Source: Phanerochaete sordida (lineage: Eukaryota; Basidiomycota; Agaricomycetes; Polyporales; Phanerochaetaceae). From it: 64,000 nt of DNA. Below are positions 22,830-33,832 of this stretch, piece after piece (position 1 is the stretch's first letter; every line of letters begins with the position of its first letter). Location of the stretch: assembly GCA_019973155.2 (NCBI GenBank), contig BPQB01000100.1:1-64000 (forward strand), given 5' to 3'. The translations under genes were made by a program, and so were the position numbers. The notes under the pieces are model-generated. The model was given only the letters and a program-made list of their open reading frames with translations. It did no database searches and was not told the DNA's origin.

Positions 22830-24230
22830 TAACGCATAACGGCACTGGCAGGCATTCCTCTTTGAGCAGCGCGACCCTCGCCTGCGCTGCGGGGAGCTCT
22901 CCGAAAGGCACGGACCCCGGCAGAGCGGCGCGGACGCCGTCGTCGACTCGGACATCTACGAGCGTGCACACGCGTTCGCGCAGGTCGGCGGAGGCATCCG
23001 ATTATGGCCGCGTTTACAGGAGAGGATGCGCGTTCTCGGGCTTGCGGATGAGCTCCGCTCTCTGGTGTCGTGTTGTGCGCCCGTTCCGCGCTGTTATTGC
23101 CCACTCGCTGACGATTTACCCCGCGCAGATGTGCCCGCGCGCTACGCGAAGGCTGATGAGTAGGTGTGTGTACCAGCCGGGCAGACTCCATGTATGGTCT
23201 CGAGCCCGCTTCGTCCAGCCTGCACTCACCGTCAGGCAGCAGCGCTCCAGAGCGTCCGCCGCGCGGGCCTCCTCGCCGTGCGCTTGTGCCACATCCAGCT
23301 GCACCACTGCACACACTTGACATATGCATCGTCGGCTACAGTGTCGGTCCCTTGGGCGCCGTGACACTACACTACAAGAACGCACAACTGTGACGCGACC
23401 TCCTCGTCGGCGCGGGCGGGATTGAGTGCGCCGACGCGGACCAGTCGGTATGTCTACCGTGGGTTCAGCAGCTCCTAAGACGTCGCGAAGGCGGCGCCAG
23501 GCCATCTTACGCACGCATATCCATCTCCGTGGGTCTGTAGACTCTGTACTGATCTATGTGTGGACTACTGCCGCTCACAACATCCACTACATACAGTTCT
23601 TCGGCAGGGACAAGGTGCGTTCTTTCCCACTGCGTTCTCCTCCTTGTCCGACTCCTGATGATGTGCGCAAGATTTCATGTGCTACCCTATCACGCTTGGC
23701 ACCATAATCAACTGCGCAGCACTTTCCTCGTCCCCCAAGCGTAGCGGTACAGTGCACACCGACCCGTGAGTCGATACCGTCCCGCAGGACGAGCTCCGAC
23801 TCCGTGCATACTATGCTGGGCAAGTGCCGGATGCGCGCGCTCTCGTCCACGTTAGTCCCTCCCACGATATTTCTGGATGATGCTGACGATATTTGGCCGA
23901 CAGCGCATCTCTGCGCCCTCGAAGTGGATGTTCAGCTCCATTGTCGGTCTCGCAACGTACGCGCACCGCCACTGCACCGCCGCGCGGTACTCATCGGCGA
24001 CGCGGTGCGCCTTCCGCGTCTCCCCCATCCCGCACATGACCTCGCACCAAGCGTCCGGCGCCGCGCAGGGCATCAGGGATGCGCGCATACTCATCGCGCG
24101 TTTTGCCTCCCTGCATGCATCACGCGCCACCTTTCTACGCCTCCTTCACGCGTGTACGACACCGCAGGACGTCCTCCGCCGTTTGTTTGATCCAGGAGGC
24201 AGCTTACGTACTGTGTCCAGCGCTGACCTA
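22830..24230 (+). pseudogene. Decayed FAD-dependent monooxygenase (salicylate-hydroxylase type)
   Basis: No single frame runs through, but the diagnostic blocks of the family occur in the right order on the + strand. These are a Gly/Ala-rich start near 22838; an acidic-Arg block followed by FAQVGGGIRLWPRLQ...LGLADEL at 22957-23058 (family: FxEVGAGIxLxPN...LGLxD); DLLVGAGGIECA at 23397-23433 (family DG motif, DLLVGADGI); AVLIGDAV at 23979-24004 (family GDAAH); and PHMTSHQASGAAQGIRDARIL at 24029-24092 in another frame (family PxQGAGAxQAIEDA). A final VYDTAGRP piece follows near 24153. The Asp of the DG motif is Gly here. The frame changes between blocks show loss of function. It lies wholly between the inverted repeats, so it is transposon cargo. 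Confidence 0.75.
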
Positions 24231-24549
24231 GACATAGCATCTATAAATTAATGGTTGATTATCCGGGGCAACTTCTACAACAAGTTTGTGATAAAAGCCA
24301 CGCCGAATCTAAGTATCGTAGCCTCCCGTTCAATTAGGTGTACTTAGGCGGTAAAGAGTGCACGGGGTCCTATCACTCAGAGTCACTTCGCAGTACCTCA
24401 ACGCCAATGGACGCAGCACGTTATCACAGGCCATGTGTATACATTTGAATACTCACACTTTCAGAAGGATGTCACAACTCAATTAGCGAGCTCATGGACC
24501 TTGAAGGTGGGCAGAGGAGAAGCAGGCGGAACGAGGAAGCGTTACTCGC
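24231..24549. other. Element interior, no recognised content
   Basis: The stretch between the monooxygenase relic and the right inverted repeat. It is AT-richer than the surroundings, and nothing is recognised in it. Confidence 0.5.
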
Positions 24550-24670
24550 CGGAATGGTGAAGTCACGATTACGGTAAGTAGCACGAATACGATGGCCTTG
24601 AATAAGTATTCAATCCGGTAAGTATCGAGTTGAATACGGCGCCTAATCTTTCGACAAATGGTACGCCATA
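24550..24670 (-). repeat. Terminal inverted repeat, right copy
   Basis: Reverse complement of the left repeat. The outermost 17 bases are identical to the left copy, and the inner part has drifted. Confidence 0.88.
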
Positions 24671-25171
24671 GAAGAGAACCTCGGAACAAAATCCTCGGCT
24701 TCCTGCGAGTTGGGTCGTCACCCCCGCTTCCAGACGAGCATACACGACGTTCTGACGCGCGCGGCTGTAAATGCGTCTGTGTCCGCTGTCAGGTGCATGG
24801 CATGCTCCGATTGTTGCGCTTGCAGAGATGCCAGGGCAGTGCCTCTGCGCAGATCGTCGTGATGATATCCTGATCGTCCAATAATGAGATTTTCGTAATC
24901 CTAGACATAAATTTGATTCTGTATCTATCTTGCCGTCGTAGGACACGGTGCTTGATGCTCATCGCTCCGTCACCGCCGTCTTCCCTCGCATACTTCAAAG
25001 CATTGCACATACCTGCAATACTTGGCTTGAGAACGATGTGTCGTTCTAGATACCCATAACCGCTACGGCATAGCCTCATTACCCACCGCTAACATATGTG
25101 TACTCGGCAAGTCGTATGCCTCCTTCCACAACAGCGAGAGTCATGGACGTAGGTCGGACACGGATTGACAT

Positions 25172-25615
25172 GGCGGATGGTGCAAAGAGTGCGACGCCTG
25201 ATAAATCATTCGCTGCGTCATGGAAACGGGATATCTGGTCCAGCGCGCCGCGCTCAAGGCACGCCGAAAAACGCCGCCGTTCCACCCCATCTTCGACATG
25301 TACCAATTGCCGGGACCGTATTGGCGGGCGAGATGCGGAATAGTTTCGAGGCAACGTGATGCGGGTCGCATCGCGCAATGCTTACCAGAGGCTGTGGAAC
25401 ATGGTAAGAGGCTGTCCTGGACAAAGTCACGGTCTGCCGATACGTGTCAGAAAATGCTAGAAGTGGGATCGTCGTTTTGACAGGTTACACATGGCCAAGA
25501 TGCCGTGCTTGATGAATGCGCTCTGTTCCCAGATATATAACGGTCTTTTGTATCGCATAATTTCCCCTTCCCCGCCTCCTTGCTGCGTTGGCAAGGCCCG
25601 CCCCTTACCATCCGG
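25172..25615. promoter_or_regulatory. Divergent intergenic region, HET relic / DUF6535 gene
   Basis: 444 bases between two head-to-head starts (25171 - and 25616 +). A TATA-like ATATATAACG lies at 25532-25541, about 80 bases before the DUF6535 ATG. No gene is seen. Confidence 0.5.
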
Positions 25616-28600
25616 ATGTCCTCAGCGCGGAACAGTCACGGTATGAACGCCGCTGCTCGCAAGTCGCACATGTCGTGCCCAACGGTGAGTGTTAAACACT
25701 GTCTGTTATTTTCGAAGGCCAGCGGGCTCATGTAATCAGAACCCCTCCGACCGACCCGGTCTATCAGGATGGCAACAGATGTCAGAGATGGTACATGAAG
25801 TTGACTGCAAGAAGATAGACGACTATAGAGATGATATCGACACGCTGCTAGTATTCGTATGTATTTTCCTCCTTCTGAAAACTCAATTATAAACCCACGA
25901 AACAGGCCGGACTCTTCTCTGCTGTTCTCACAGCTCTCCTGGTCGAGTCCTACACGATGCTGATCCCCGATCCTAGCTACGAAACCTCATTTCTACTTCG
26001 CCAGCTCGTTACACAGAACTATACACTCGCCGCAGGCTATCTGAACTCCACATCCGCGCTGCCTAACATCCCTTCCTTCGAGGCTCCGTTGTGGGCCGTT
26101 CGCGTCAACGTGCTCTGGTTTGCTAGCCTCGTATGCAGCCTCGGGACCGCATCTGCCGCTATCCTGGTGAAACAGTGGTTGCGCGAATACCTTTTTATCG
26201 AATGGACCGCGCCCCAAGAAAGGCTACGCGCACAGCAGTACCGGAACGCGGCGCTCGCGGAGTGGAAGGTACTCGAGATTGCCGCTGCGCTCCCCTTGTT
26301 CTTGCAGGCCTCGGATGGCCTGTTCTTCGTCGGACTCTGTATCTTCACGGCTGCCATCGACGAGCACATTGGGCGTTCCACCCTGTCACTCGTGCTCGGA
26401 TGGGCAATCTTTGTAGTGGCAACTACGCTTGGCCCCCTTATCTCTCCGCGTTGCCCGTACAAGGTTACGGTCCTGAAACCAATCCTTAAGACCTGCCGCC
26501 ACATCAGACTCTCATCGCCCTATACTCACCTGTCACGCCTTTATGTTGGTCTTACCCGCCTTGCTCTACGACTCATACTGCCAGTGTGGAACTACATTTC
26601 CTATAACAACGAGCTCTTAAAGTTTCAAGGAGCCAATCGCCGAGCGACTGTTGGCATGAACCTCGTCAAAGTCCTGAAGATGATTTGGTTCGCCCTTAAG
26701 TACCTGGTCATTCCCCTCATATTTGCTGCCCTGGTCGCGCTTTTTATCCTGCTGATCCCAATCTTCATCATCGAGGCAATATGCGAGGTTATATGGGAAG
26801 CATATGCGACCGCTATATTATCTGCTATCTCCCGTATCGTCGCGGCGCTCCCTTGCGTGGCGGATGAAGAAGACGATGTAATCAAGGACACTATCGACAA
26901 TGCTCAGCTGCTCCTCGCCATCGATAAGGCAATGGTCCACGACGGTTTCCTCTGGCCGATGTGGGACATCCTGCAATCTGCTGAGCTTACTCCTCACGCA
27001 CTCGTGTCTCTCGCTTTGGAATTCTTCAAACACCGCGCCGGGACTTCTGCAAATATTCCAGACAGCTTACAGGATATTCACTGCCCCTTGGATCTGAGCC
27101 TGCTCTCTCAGGTCACATGGGATGTCATTACGGAGATAGTCGCGGAGAGCTTCCAGGTCCATGCGCTCGGCTGCGAGCCAGGATCCACCATTCTCTCCTT
27201 CGAGTAATCATGGGCACAGGCCGGGACGTTCATTCTCCTGTCCAGAACCCGATTCCCGTCCCCTTCCCTCCCTAGTTTCCTCGGCTCTTTATTCTCCGAC
27301 CACGCGCGTCTCAGGCAAATTATGCGTAAATCTACCTTGGATGCGGCCCGCAAACCCTCTCTGACTTATCTGGATAACATAACGTCGGCCATCATACACA
27401 GTGCGAAGACCAGCCGAGGTGGACGGGTCAGGCCTTCGTGGCAAGAATTCGCCGAGCAAGCTTGTCATCTCCGTGAAGAGACTCGCCGGCTGTTGGTCGT
27501 GGCCATCCACGAAGATGTGACTTACTGGTTGGCTCGAGCCCACGGCCTCGATGATCAGAGCAAGACACGCACCTGCGAAATTGTCATGATACTCGTATCA
27601 TTAACAGATGAAACTACTCATCCGGACACTCTCACAGCGATTGGCGAAACATTCGTCAGGGTCATGTGGACTCTTCACGACTGGTTCACGGCCGAGATTC
27701 TCGAATCCTTTGGCGGCACATCTCGATGCCGCATATCCTCGAAGCTTGCGCTCATTATCCCTACAGTCCACGACGAACAAGCGGATCGTCTATTTGAAGC
27801 TGTATTATGTTTCTACACGGTGATTATTACGAAGCTTCGTGGAAGCGAAAAGGCGACTCCTTTTCGGACACTATGGTGCGAGAAGGGCGGTGAAGGCTAC
27901 CGTGATGCGATGTTCAAGGATCCCCGTGTCAAGGCTGCCCTCGTGGATACGTGGTCCTATCTGCAACTTTTCACCTCCGCAGGCGTCAACCTGACCACTG
28001 CTTCTGGCTGGCAGCTCTATGCGCAGGTTGCCATGAGCTTCATGCAACCATGCGCACCCTACAATGCATGGACAGGGGCCGACCTCGCATCCCCCTGGTC
28101 GCCCATTGCTCCCGTGCTCTGGACTATCTGGACTAACGTGGCCTTCAGTCGCGTGGTGCAGTACCATTTGATGTCTTGTTCGCACCACGTATTGCAGGGC
28201 CTCACCCTGCCCGATACCTGGTGCATCGACCGATTTCCTCGGGACCTCATCGAGGCGGTCTTCGCTATTATTCCTCAGCAGAGCCACGTCCAATCGACGC
28301 CCGCTATGGGGCGGATACGTGAATATCTCGCATCGCGCCGGGGCGGAGCTCCAGCTACCGACATGGCTAATTGTCACGGACATGCTGACGATTCCGGACA
28401 CGCTGAGGACACCAAAAGCCTGGTACCTACGGAAGCCACTGCAGACACCGCAGAAGCGGTTCGAGCCGAAGTCCAAGCGCCGACGACAGTCGATAGGAAG
28501 GGCAAAGGTCGCGAAGGTGCACCGGCCATCGTTGGTCAAGCCAGCCCATCGCATCGCAGGGTGCGCTTCGCCCTTGACGCAAGCGATAATTCGAGACGCG

Positions 28601-28929
28601 AGGCAGACTCGGGACCTGGTGCCGACGAGGATGCTGATCGCCTCGAGGATGTGACAGCCTTTGCCGCCAACGACGGGCCAAAGGACGGACCGGGCATTGT
28701 CGCCGTGTTCTTCAACAATCGTAGTCCCAGCGATCGCGAATATCCTGGTTTGACGTCTGGAACCGCCTGCGTTGGGTCGAGGACTCCTTGCGCGCGTATA
28801 AAGGAAGCGAGCTCCGGCTACCACGGCCCTGACGGCGATTGCGATGCGACTGTATCCGACAAATCGACGGACCGTTGGGCTGAAGGTGCGTTCATCACGG
28901 ACACGGCAGAAATGCAACGACCAAGCTAA
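25616..28929 (+). CDS. DUF6535 multi-span membrane protein
   Basis: Four exons: 25616-25684, 25740-25856, 25906-27203, 27276-28929, giving 1045 aa. Introns are 49-72 nt, and the last (GTAATC...CTAG) joins two long frames that otherwise look like separate genes. Residues ~24-62 hold the soluble lead (GLSGWQQM...DDYRDDIDTLLVF). Then AGLFSAVLTALLVESY begins the DUF6535 core. Three more spans follow: VNVLWFASLVCSLGTASAAILV before the KQWLREYL motif, LPLFLQASDGLFFVGLCIF, and a span near SLVLGWAIFVVATTLGPLI. An additional hydrophobic stretch lies near residue ~340. The long C-terminal half is mostly helical and ends in a disordered acidic tail. The family is common in Agaricomycetes, and its biochemical role is unknown to me. 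A HET relic lies head to head and HET-2 tail to tail. Confidence 0.88.
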
Positions 28930-29479
28930 CCCCCGTGTTCTCGAAGGGAACCGTGGTGAGGCCGAGTATGGTAGCCGGAGAAGCACGGGTCCAAGGGCAA
29001 GCCAAAGCCAGCATGCGGCTGTCGCTGGATTTAGAGATATGGATCAGCATCAGTACGTCGAGGCCATCCAATACGTTCGCTGAATCACTCACCGTCGATA
29101 GCAGTTGTATCAGGGAGCTCGATACTGGCCATGGTGTCGATGAGAGAGACCAGCCGGAGGACGGTATCATAGCCAGAGATCCTAGCAGCGAGGTTCTCCG
29201 CCCTCTCCCACTTACTGGCATTGCGGACAGTCGTGATTCAGAGTCTCACGGTCGCGGTAGCGTCGACATCGTCGATGAGTTCTTCGGCAGAGACACATTC
29301 GCAGAGTTCTGAAACGCCCACGAGGTCGCAGGAAACGTAGCATTGTCTGATATGATGTACACTTGGTCTCGAATTGCCTTTTCATGAATCTGTGGGTCGC
29401 GGAGCGGCGATGAGAGCATGACACCAGGCGGACTAAAGACAATACCTAATTGTTGAGTGGGCATTTGTTCGCGCGCCCG
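28930..29479. other. Convergent intergenic region
   Basis: Between the DUF6535 stop and the HET-2 stop. A 125-codon + frame (28935-29312, acidic, TTG-type start) could be a shifted continuation of the DUF6535 tail, but I find no splice pair that supports this. Confidence 0.45.
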
Positions 29480-31661
29480 CTAGACATACACCAGACGGCG
29501 CTCCGCCTCCTCCTTAGGATCTAGCTCACATCCACCCGGAACAGCCCCGCACCTCTCCACCTCGAACGCCAGACGTCCGTGCAACGCAGTGTCCTGGACG
29601 ATCCGAAGGATAATGACCACGCGCTCGCGCGTCCGGCGCAAAATATACTCCGCGTCTTCGTCGAATTGCCCGCCAATAACGCCAACAAGGCGATGGCTTC
29701 TCCCTATGGGCCGCGGGAACCCCGCCGTGTCGGGTGGACCAATCTGCAGAGTAGTCCCCGCGGAGTGGTTCCGCTGGCTCGTGATCACATACGGTCCCGC
29801 GCAGACGACGTCCTGCCAGTACGCTCCCGGCTTCGTCGAGCCAAGGCGCACGCCGTCCGCGAGGTGCAGCGCTTCGCGATGATGATCCGTCTTGCGCGCG
29901 GCGTGCCCGTGCGCACGCTCGGAGCCGAAGTCGTCGAGAAACTCCTCCCACGTCGGCAAGAGGCGCCGCGACGCGGGGCGCGCCTCCATGTGACGCAGCG
30001 CGACCGCAGCACGCTGGTCGCCCGCAAGGTGCTTGAGCAGCACGGCCCACGCGCGCTCAGCGGGCAGCGCGGCGTCGTACAGCGGGCGCGTGGGGCACGC
30101 GAGGACATACGCGAGCGAGGACACGCTATCGAGCGCGCTCGTCGCGTGGCGCGCCGCGAGCACGCGCACGATAGATTCCAGCACGCCCTCGGCTGTGCCG
30201 CCCGGGTAGAAAGCGGTGCGGCTCGGCGAGCGGGGCACGATGCCGCGGGTGTGGTGTTTGTGGAAGAAGGACGTGGCGCGGGCGAGCGGCGAGCTGGTGA
30301 TGCCGCCCGGCAGCCAGTCGTGCGTTGATTCCTGCACGGTCCAGACGCGCTGCAGCCAGTGGCGCGGCGAGTGGCGCGCCTCGCGGGACGGGTCGAAGGG
30401 CAGGCCGAGCCCGTTAAAGTACGTGACGCAAGGGACGTCTTTGACGGCGTAGATGTATCCGATGGTGGGGATGTCGAGCTTCCACTCGTCCTCGCGCTGC
30501 GGCTCGTCCGCTTTGTCTCCGACTTGGCGCAGACAGAGGACGTCGAGCCAGGCGTACTCTGCGCCGAGGTTCAGCAGCTCGACGCGAACATGGTCGAGAG
30601 TCGTGTCTTGCGGGATGGGCACGGGCCACGCGCCGCCGTTGATTGACGTCACGACGGACGTGCGCTCGTCTTCGTCGACCCAACTGTGCGACACGGTCCA
30701 CAGGCGGTCAGGGAAGTCGCGCTTCGCCGCAGCCGGGAGGACATGGTATGGAAGGACGCGGTTGCTGTGGAGATCCCATACCCTGCGCGGCGGGATCTCT
30801 GCGTCTCGGAGGTAGTGGCCTTTCACAGCCTGCTGACGCATCACCTCGTTGTCTTCCTGTTGACGAGTGAGAGTGTCGGGTAACGAATCTAGGTCGCATG
30901 TCCAGTAGGGGCGCATGACGCCGTAGACAGAACCTAGGTCAGGTAGGGTGTGGAGAAAATGCTTCAGGCAGCGGCGAAGGGGCTGTTCCATAGCGTAATC
31001 GGTGCCAAAAATGTCGTTGAGCTCGGAGAGCAGCCGAGTCGCTCCCATGTCGGCGCACGGCCTGTCTGCAAGGTCTGGTGGTATGGCGCTGGGACTGTGA
31101 TGGGCCCACTGTAAGGGCACCGGCGAGCGGGAGGAGTTGCGCTTCCGCCTGGTGTCATGACCCGGGATGAGATCAAAGCATTTGCCGGTGCCGCGCCGAA
31201 ATACGACGTCCTCGCACTTCCCGTGCTCTGCGAGCTGGATGATTGCCCACGCTTTCAGTCGGGCGCACACAGGACCGGTGTCGTCGCGAATGTCTGTGCG
31301 CGCATCTTTGGACCCGTCGAAGATGTCCCCGCCGAGAGGCCACGGCGGCTCCTCCGCACGAATTGTGATGTCCTTCTTGCCTGTCGACAACGATATCGAC
31401 ATCATATTCTGTGAAAACACTATGAGAACATCTTACATCCTGACGCGGAGCATTTCACTCACCGCGTCGTCTCTCTCGCTTTCGCTGTCCTCACTATCCC
31501 TAGAGGCGTGGACAAGATCTGATAAAGGTTTCCGGTTTTTGTTAGCGAGAATCGTCAAAAGGACTCGATGCCTGATGCGTACCACCGTCGCATGTGTAGT
31601 CCGTAAGCCGGATACAGCCCTCCACCACCTTGAGAGTTACTGAGGTGATATGGTCCGGTAT
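29480..31661 (-). CDS. HET-domain protein (HET-2), start codon position is ATA
   Basis: Three exons on the minus strand: 31583-31661, 31463-31518, 29480-31408 (79, 56 and 1929 nt), in frame, 687 codons if read from the family start. The first codon at the family start (31659-31661) is ATA, not ATG. Otherwise exon 1 (PDHITSVTLKVVEG) and its phase-1 donor fit the paralogues. No in-frame ATG lies between it and the upstream stop near 31817. The next ATG is in exon 3 (MMSISL at ~residue 47). HET domain: WTVSHSWVDED near residue 282, EYAWLDVLCLRQVG, DIPTIGYIYAV, YFNGLGLPFDPS, RVWTVQEST. The N-terminal family block ARLKAWAIIQLAEHG and ADRPCADM are present. The C terminus is intact to LVYV. It converges on the DUF6535 gene. 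Confidence 0.85.
31659..31661 (-). other. Lost start codon (ATA) of HET-2
   Basis: Context on the minus strand is ACCACCATACCGGACCAT. The aligned position of the 48583 gene is ACCACCATGCCCGACCAT. With the ATA as codon 1, exon 1 is 79 nt, exactly as in the 53271 gene, which fixes the register. Confidence 0.8.
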
Positions 31662-33119
31662 GGTGGTAGGAAAGAAAAGTGCGAGCCCGCCGCCATGAGG
31701 CGAGAACTGTTTTGTCGTGCCTGAGGCGTGTCCGGCCCAGCGTGCCGCGCGCAAGCGAACGCGACAGGCGCCCAGACACACCGCTTTACCACCTGACGGC
31801 AGCCGCGTCCACGATTATGTCTGTAAGCATAGAATTGCATCTTCAGTACGATGAACTGGCCACACTTCTTCAGCACGGCAGCTTGGCTGCTGCATAGCCT
31901 TAGACCTCTGGCGGCAGCGCGACCTGGGACACCTTCCGAGCGGCCGCGAGAGATAATGTCAGAAAGCTAGAATGGTGCAGATGCACTTCGAGCCCGCGAT
32001 ACGCACCTCGTCCTTGCGTGCGAGATCTGTGAGTGGATCGGTGGGAAAAATTGGTTGGGGCTGGCTGCGTTTACTGGCAAATGGAGTCGCCGACACATTC
32101 CACCAAGACGTGAGGAACATAGAAGAAGTATATCATCAGTCCCAGCACGAGCCAGCGCAGCGGAGGCGCCATCTTCACGATCCTAGGGAGTAGGGAATTG
32201 AGTAAGCTGCGACCAGAAACGCCATCGGTCAAGTGGGGTTACAGCCGACGTCGGGGACAGCTGACGCCCTGCAGCTTGAGTGTTCTCATACCAGATCCAC
32301 TACCCATCAGGAAAGGGTGTTTGGCGAGCCAGCCTGTAAGACACCCCGTCGGCCTGCGGGTACCCCACCTGCGGCTCCCGGAGATCTGTGAGAACTGGCC
32401 CGCAGGGCTTGAGTGTCGGGCAGTACGAACGTTGAACAACTCCTCAGCTCACCGAAGATCGAAGCATGGAGTCTGCCTGTCCTTCTATGGGCCGAGAACT
32501 TGAGAGCGAGCTGCGCCGTCAAGTGGAGATCTTCAGTACGTCCAATCATGCGAGGCTAACGATACCTTTGTAGATGGTGTGGGTTAAAGCGTAGGAGAGG
32601 ATGAACGAGGGATTTGCTGACAGCCAGGCATGCAGACGACCGCGCTGGTACCGTCACGATACCCGTACACGATGAACGGCACGTCCGTGAAGCAGAGCGC
32701 GAGCCCGTACTACCAGGTACGTCACCTCAATCAGCACGATGTCTGCGAACTAGTCAGCCAGAGCACACAGAGGACAAGCTAAGCGGTGTTAAAACCATAC
32801 CAGGCACTCGTCCCTGAGCAGGCCGTCAGGCATGCCAGAGCACATACGCAAACGAATGGATATAGTCTCTGCAGACGCCACAGACAAAGCAACGGATAAA
32901 TAGATAGAGTGCGCGCCGACGCGACACGACCAGTAAGACAAACAGCGCTTGTGGTGTAACAGAAGGAGCACAGACAGAGATGGGCGACTAGGAGATATAA
33001 TCATAAGTCCGCAGGCGGTCGTGGCACACTCGTGAGGACAAGGAACGTAGCATGGTCGTCATCGGTCAGCGGCACGCGCGCGGCGCACGTCGGTGCGCGG
33101 CATTTCGCACGGCGGCGGC
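31662..33119. other. Intergenic, no recognised gene
   Basis: Holds the HET-2 upstream region and the 3' flank of the F-BAR gene. Only short unconserved frames are seen. Confidence 0.6.
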
Positions 33120-33799
33120 TCACAGCAGGCGCACGAAGTTGCTCGGGAAGACGTGCCTTCCGGGCTGCTTGCGCGCCTCGTCGAGCAGCTCGCCGCTCCA
33201 CCAGCCGTCCTCGGGCGTCGCGGTGACGGCGATCACGTCCCCGGACTGGAAGTCGAACTCCTCGTCGATGACCGCCTGGTAGTCGTACAGCGCCGTCACT
33301 GCGCGGCGTCAGCACCACTTCACGACATACGAAAGAACGCGCGGACGCACCGTAGAACAGGATCGGCCGCCCGTCGTCCGTGTACGCGCCCGTCGGCGAC
33401 GGCTGCTGGTGTGCCGCCTGCGGCGGCGGCTGCGGCGACGGCGCGCGCATGGGGCTCGGGTCGCGGTACTGCTGCGCGTACTGTTGCGCGCCGCCGTTCC
33501 CGTACGGCGGCTGGCCGTAGCTGACGGACTGCGTGCGCGCGGGCCCGTTGACACCACGGCCGTAGTCGGGCTGAGCAGGCGGCTGCACGGGCTGCTGCAC
33601 GGGCTGGCCGTAGCCCGCGTACTGCTGGCCGTACTGCTGCTGCTGCGGGGGCGGGGCGATCTGCTGTTGGGGCGGCGGCGGCGCGTGCGCGCCGTACGCG
33701 GGGCCCTGGCCGTACACGGGCGCCTGCGCGGGCGGCGGCGCGCCGTACGGGTTCGGCGCGCCGGGCGGGGCGGGGTAGCTCGTCTGGCGCACGGGCTGC

Positions 33800-33832
<33 letters not shown>

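Larger units (their letters stand above)
22657..24670. mobile_element. Inverted-repeat DNA transposon carrying a monooxygenase relic
   Basis: 2014 bp, bounded by inverted repeats of about 120 bp that start TATGGCGTACCATTTGT on each strand, and flanked by a perfect 6-bp direct repeat GAAGAG (22651-22656 and 24671-24676). Removing the element and one copy of the repeat restores a continuous HET reading frame (SEVLF joined to RCGAGKW), so both ends and the target duplication are fixed by two independent lines. No transposase is visible, so it is non-autonomous as it stands. The superfamily is unclear: 6-bp duplications are unusual. The body is a decayed FAD monooxygenase. Confidence 0.85.
22020..25171 (-). 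pseudogene. HET-domain gene pseudogene split by a transposon
   Basis: Reads on the minus strand. Exon 1 (25087-25171, MSIRVRPTSMTLAVVEGG...) keeps its family phase and a GTGGGT donor. Exon 2 (24963-25012) follows a GCAG acceptor, but its donor is ATGAGC where relatives have GTGAGT. Exon 3 begins near 24870 and includes YARLEAGVTTQLAG, equivalent to the ARLKAWAxxQLAE block of intact genes, and stops at SEVLF at 24671. The frame resumes at 22656 with LFRCGAGKWF (relatives: LFRRGxGxxF). It then decays through IDKPCTEMYAVLAALDVIF, a VYGVL..RPHW remnant, SNRVLPYYVLL, and VVTPVSGGVWPVPI near 22150. Stops and shifts are frequent. The HET motif itself (WLDVLCL) is not recognisable. The interrupting 2.0 kb is the inverted-repeat element listed separately. 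Confidence 0.85.

Noticed and set aside
28935..29312. Acidic + frame after the DUF6535 stop
   Set aside because: Could be a former extension of the tail, but no donor/acceptor pair joins it in frame and it lacks an ATG of its own.
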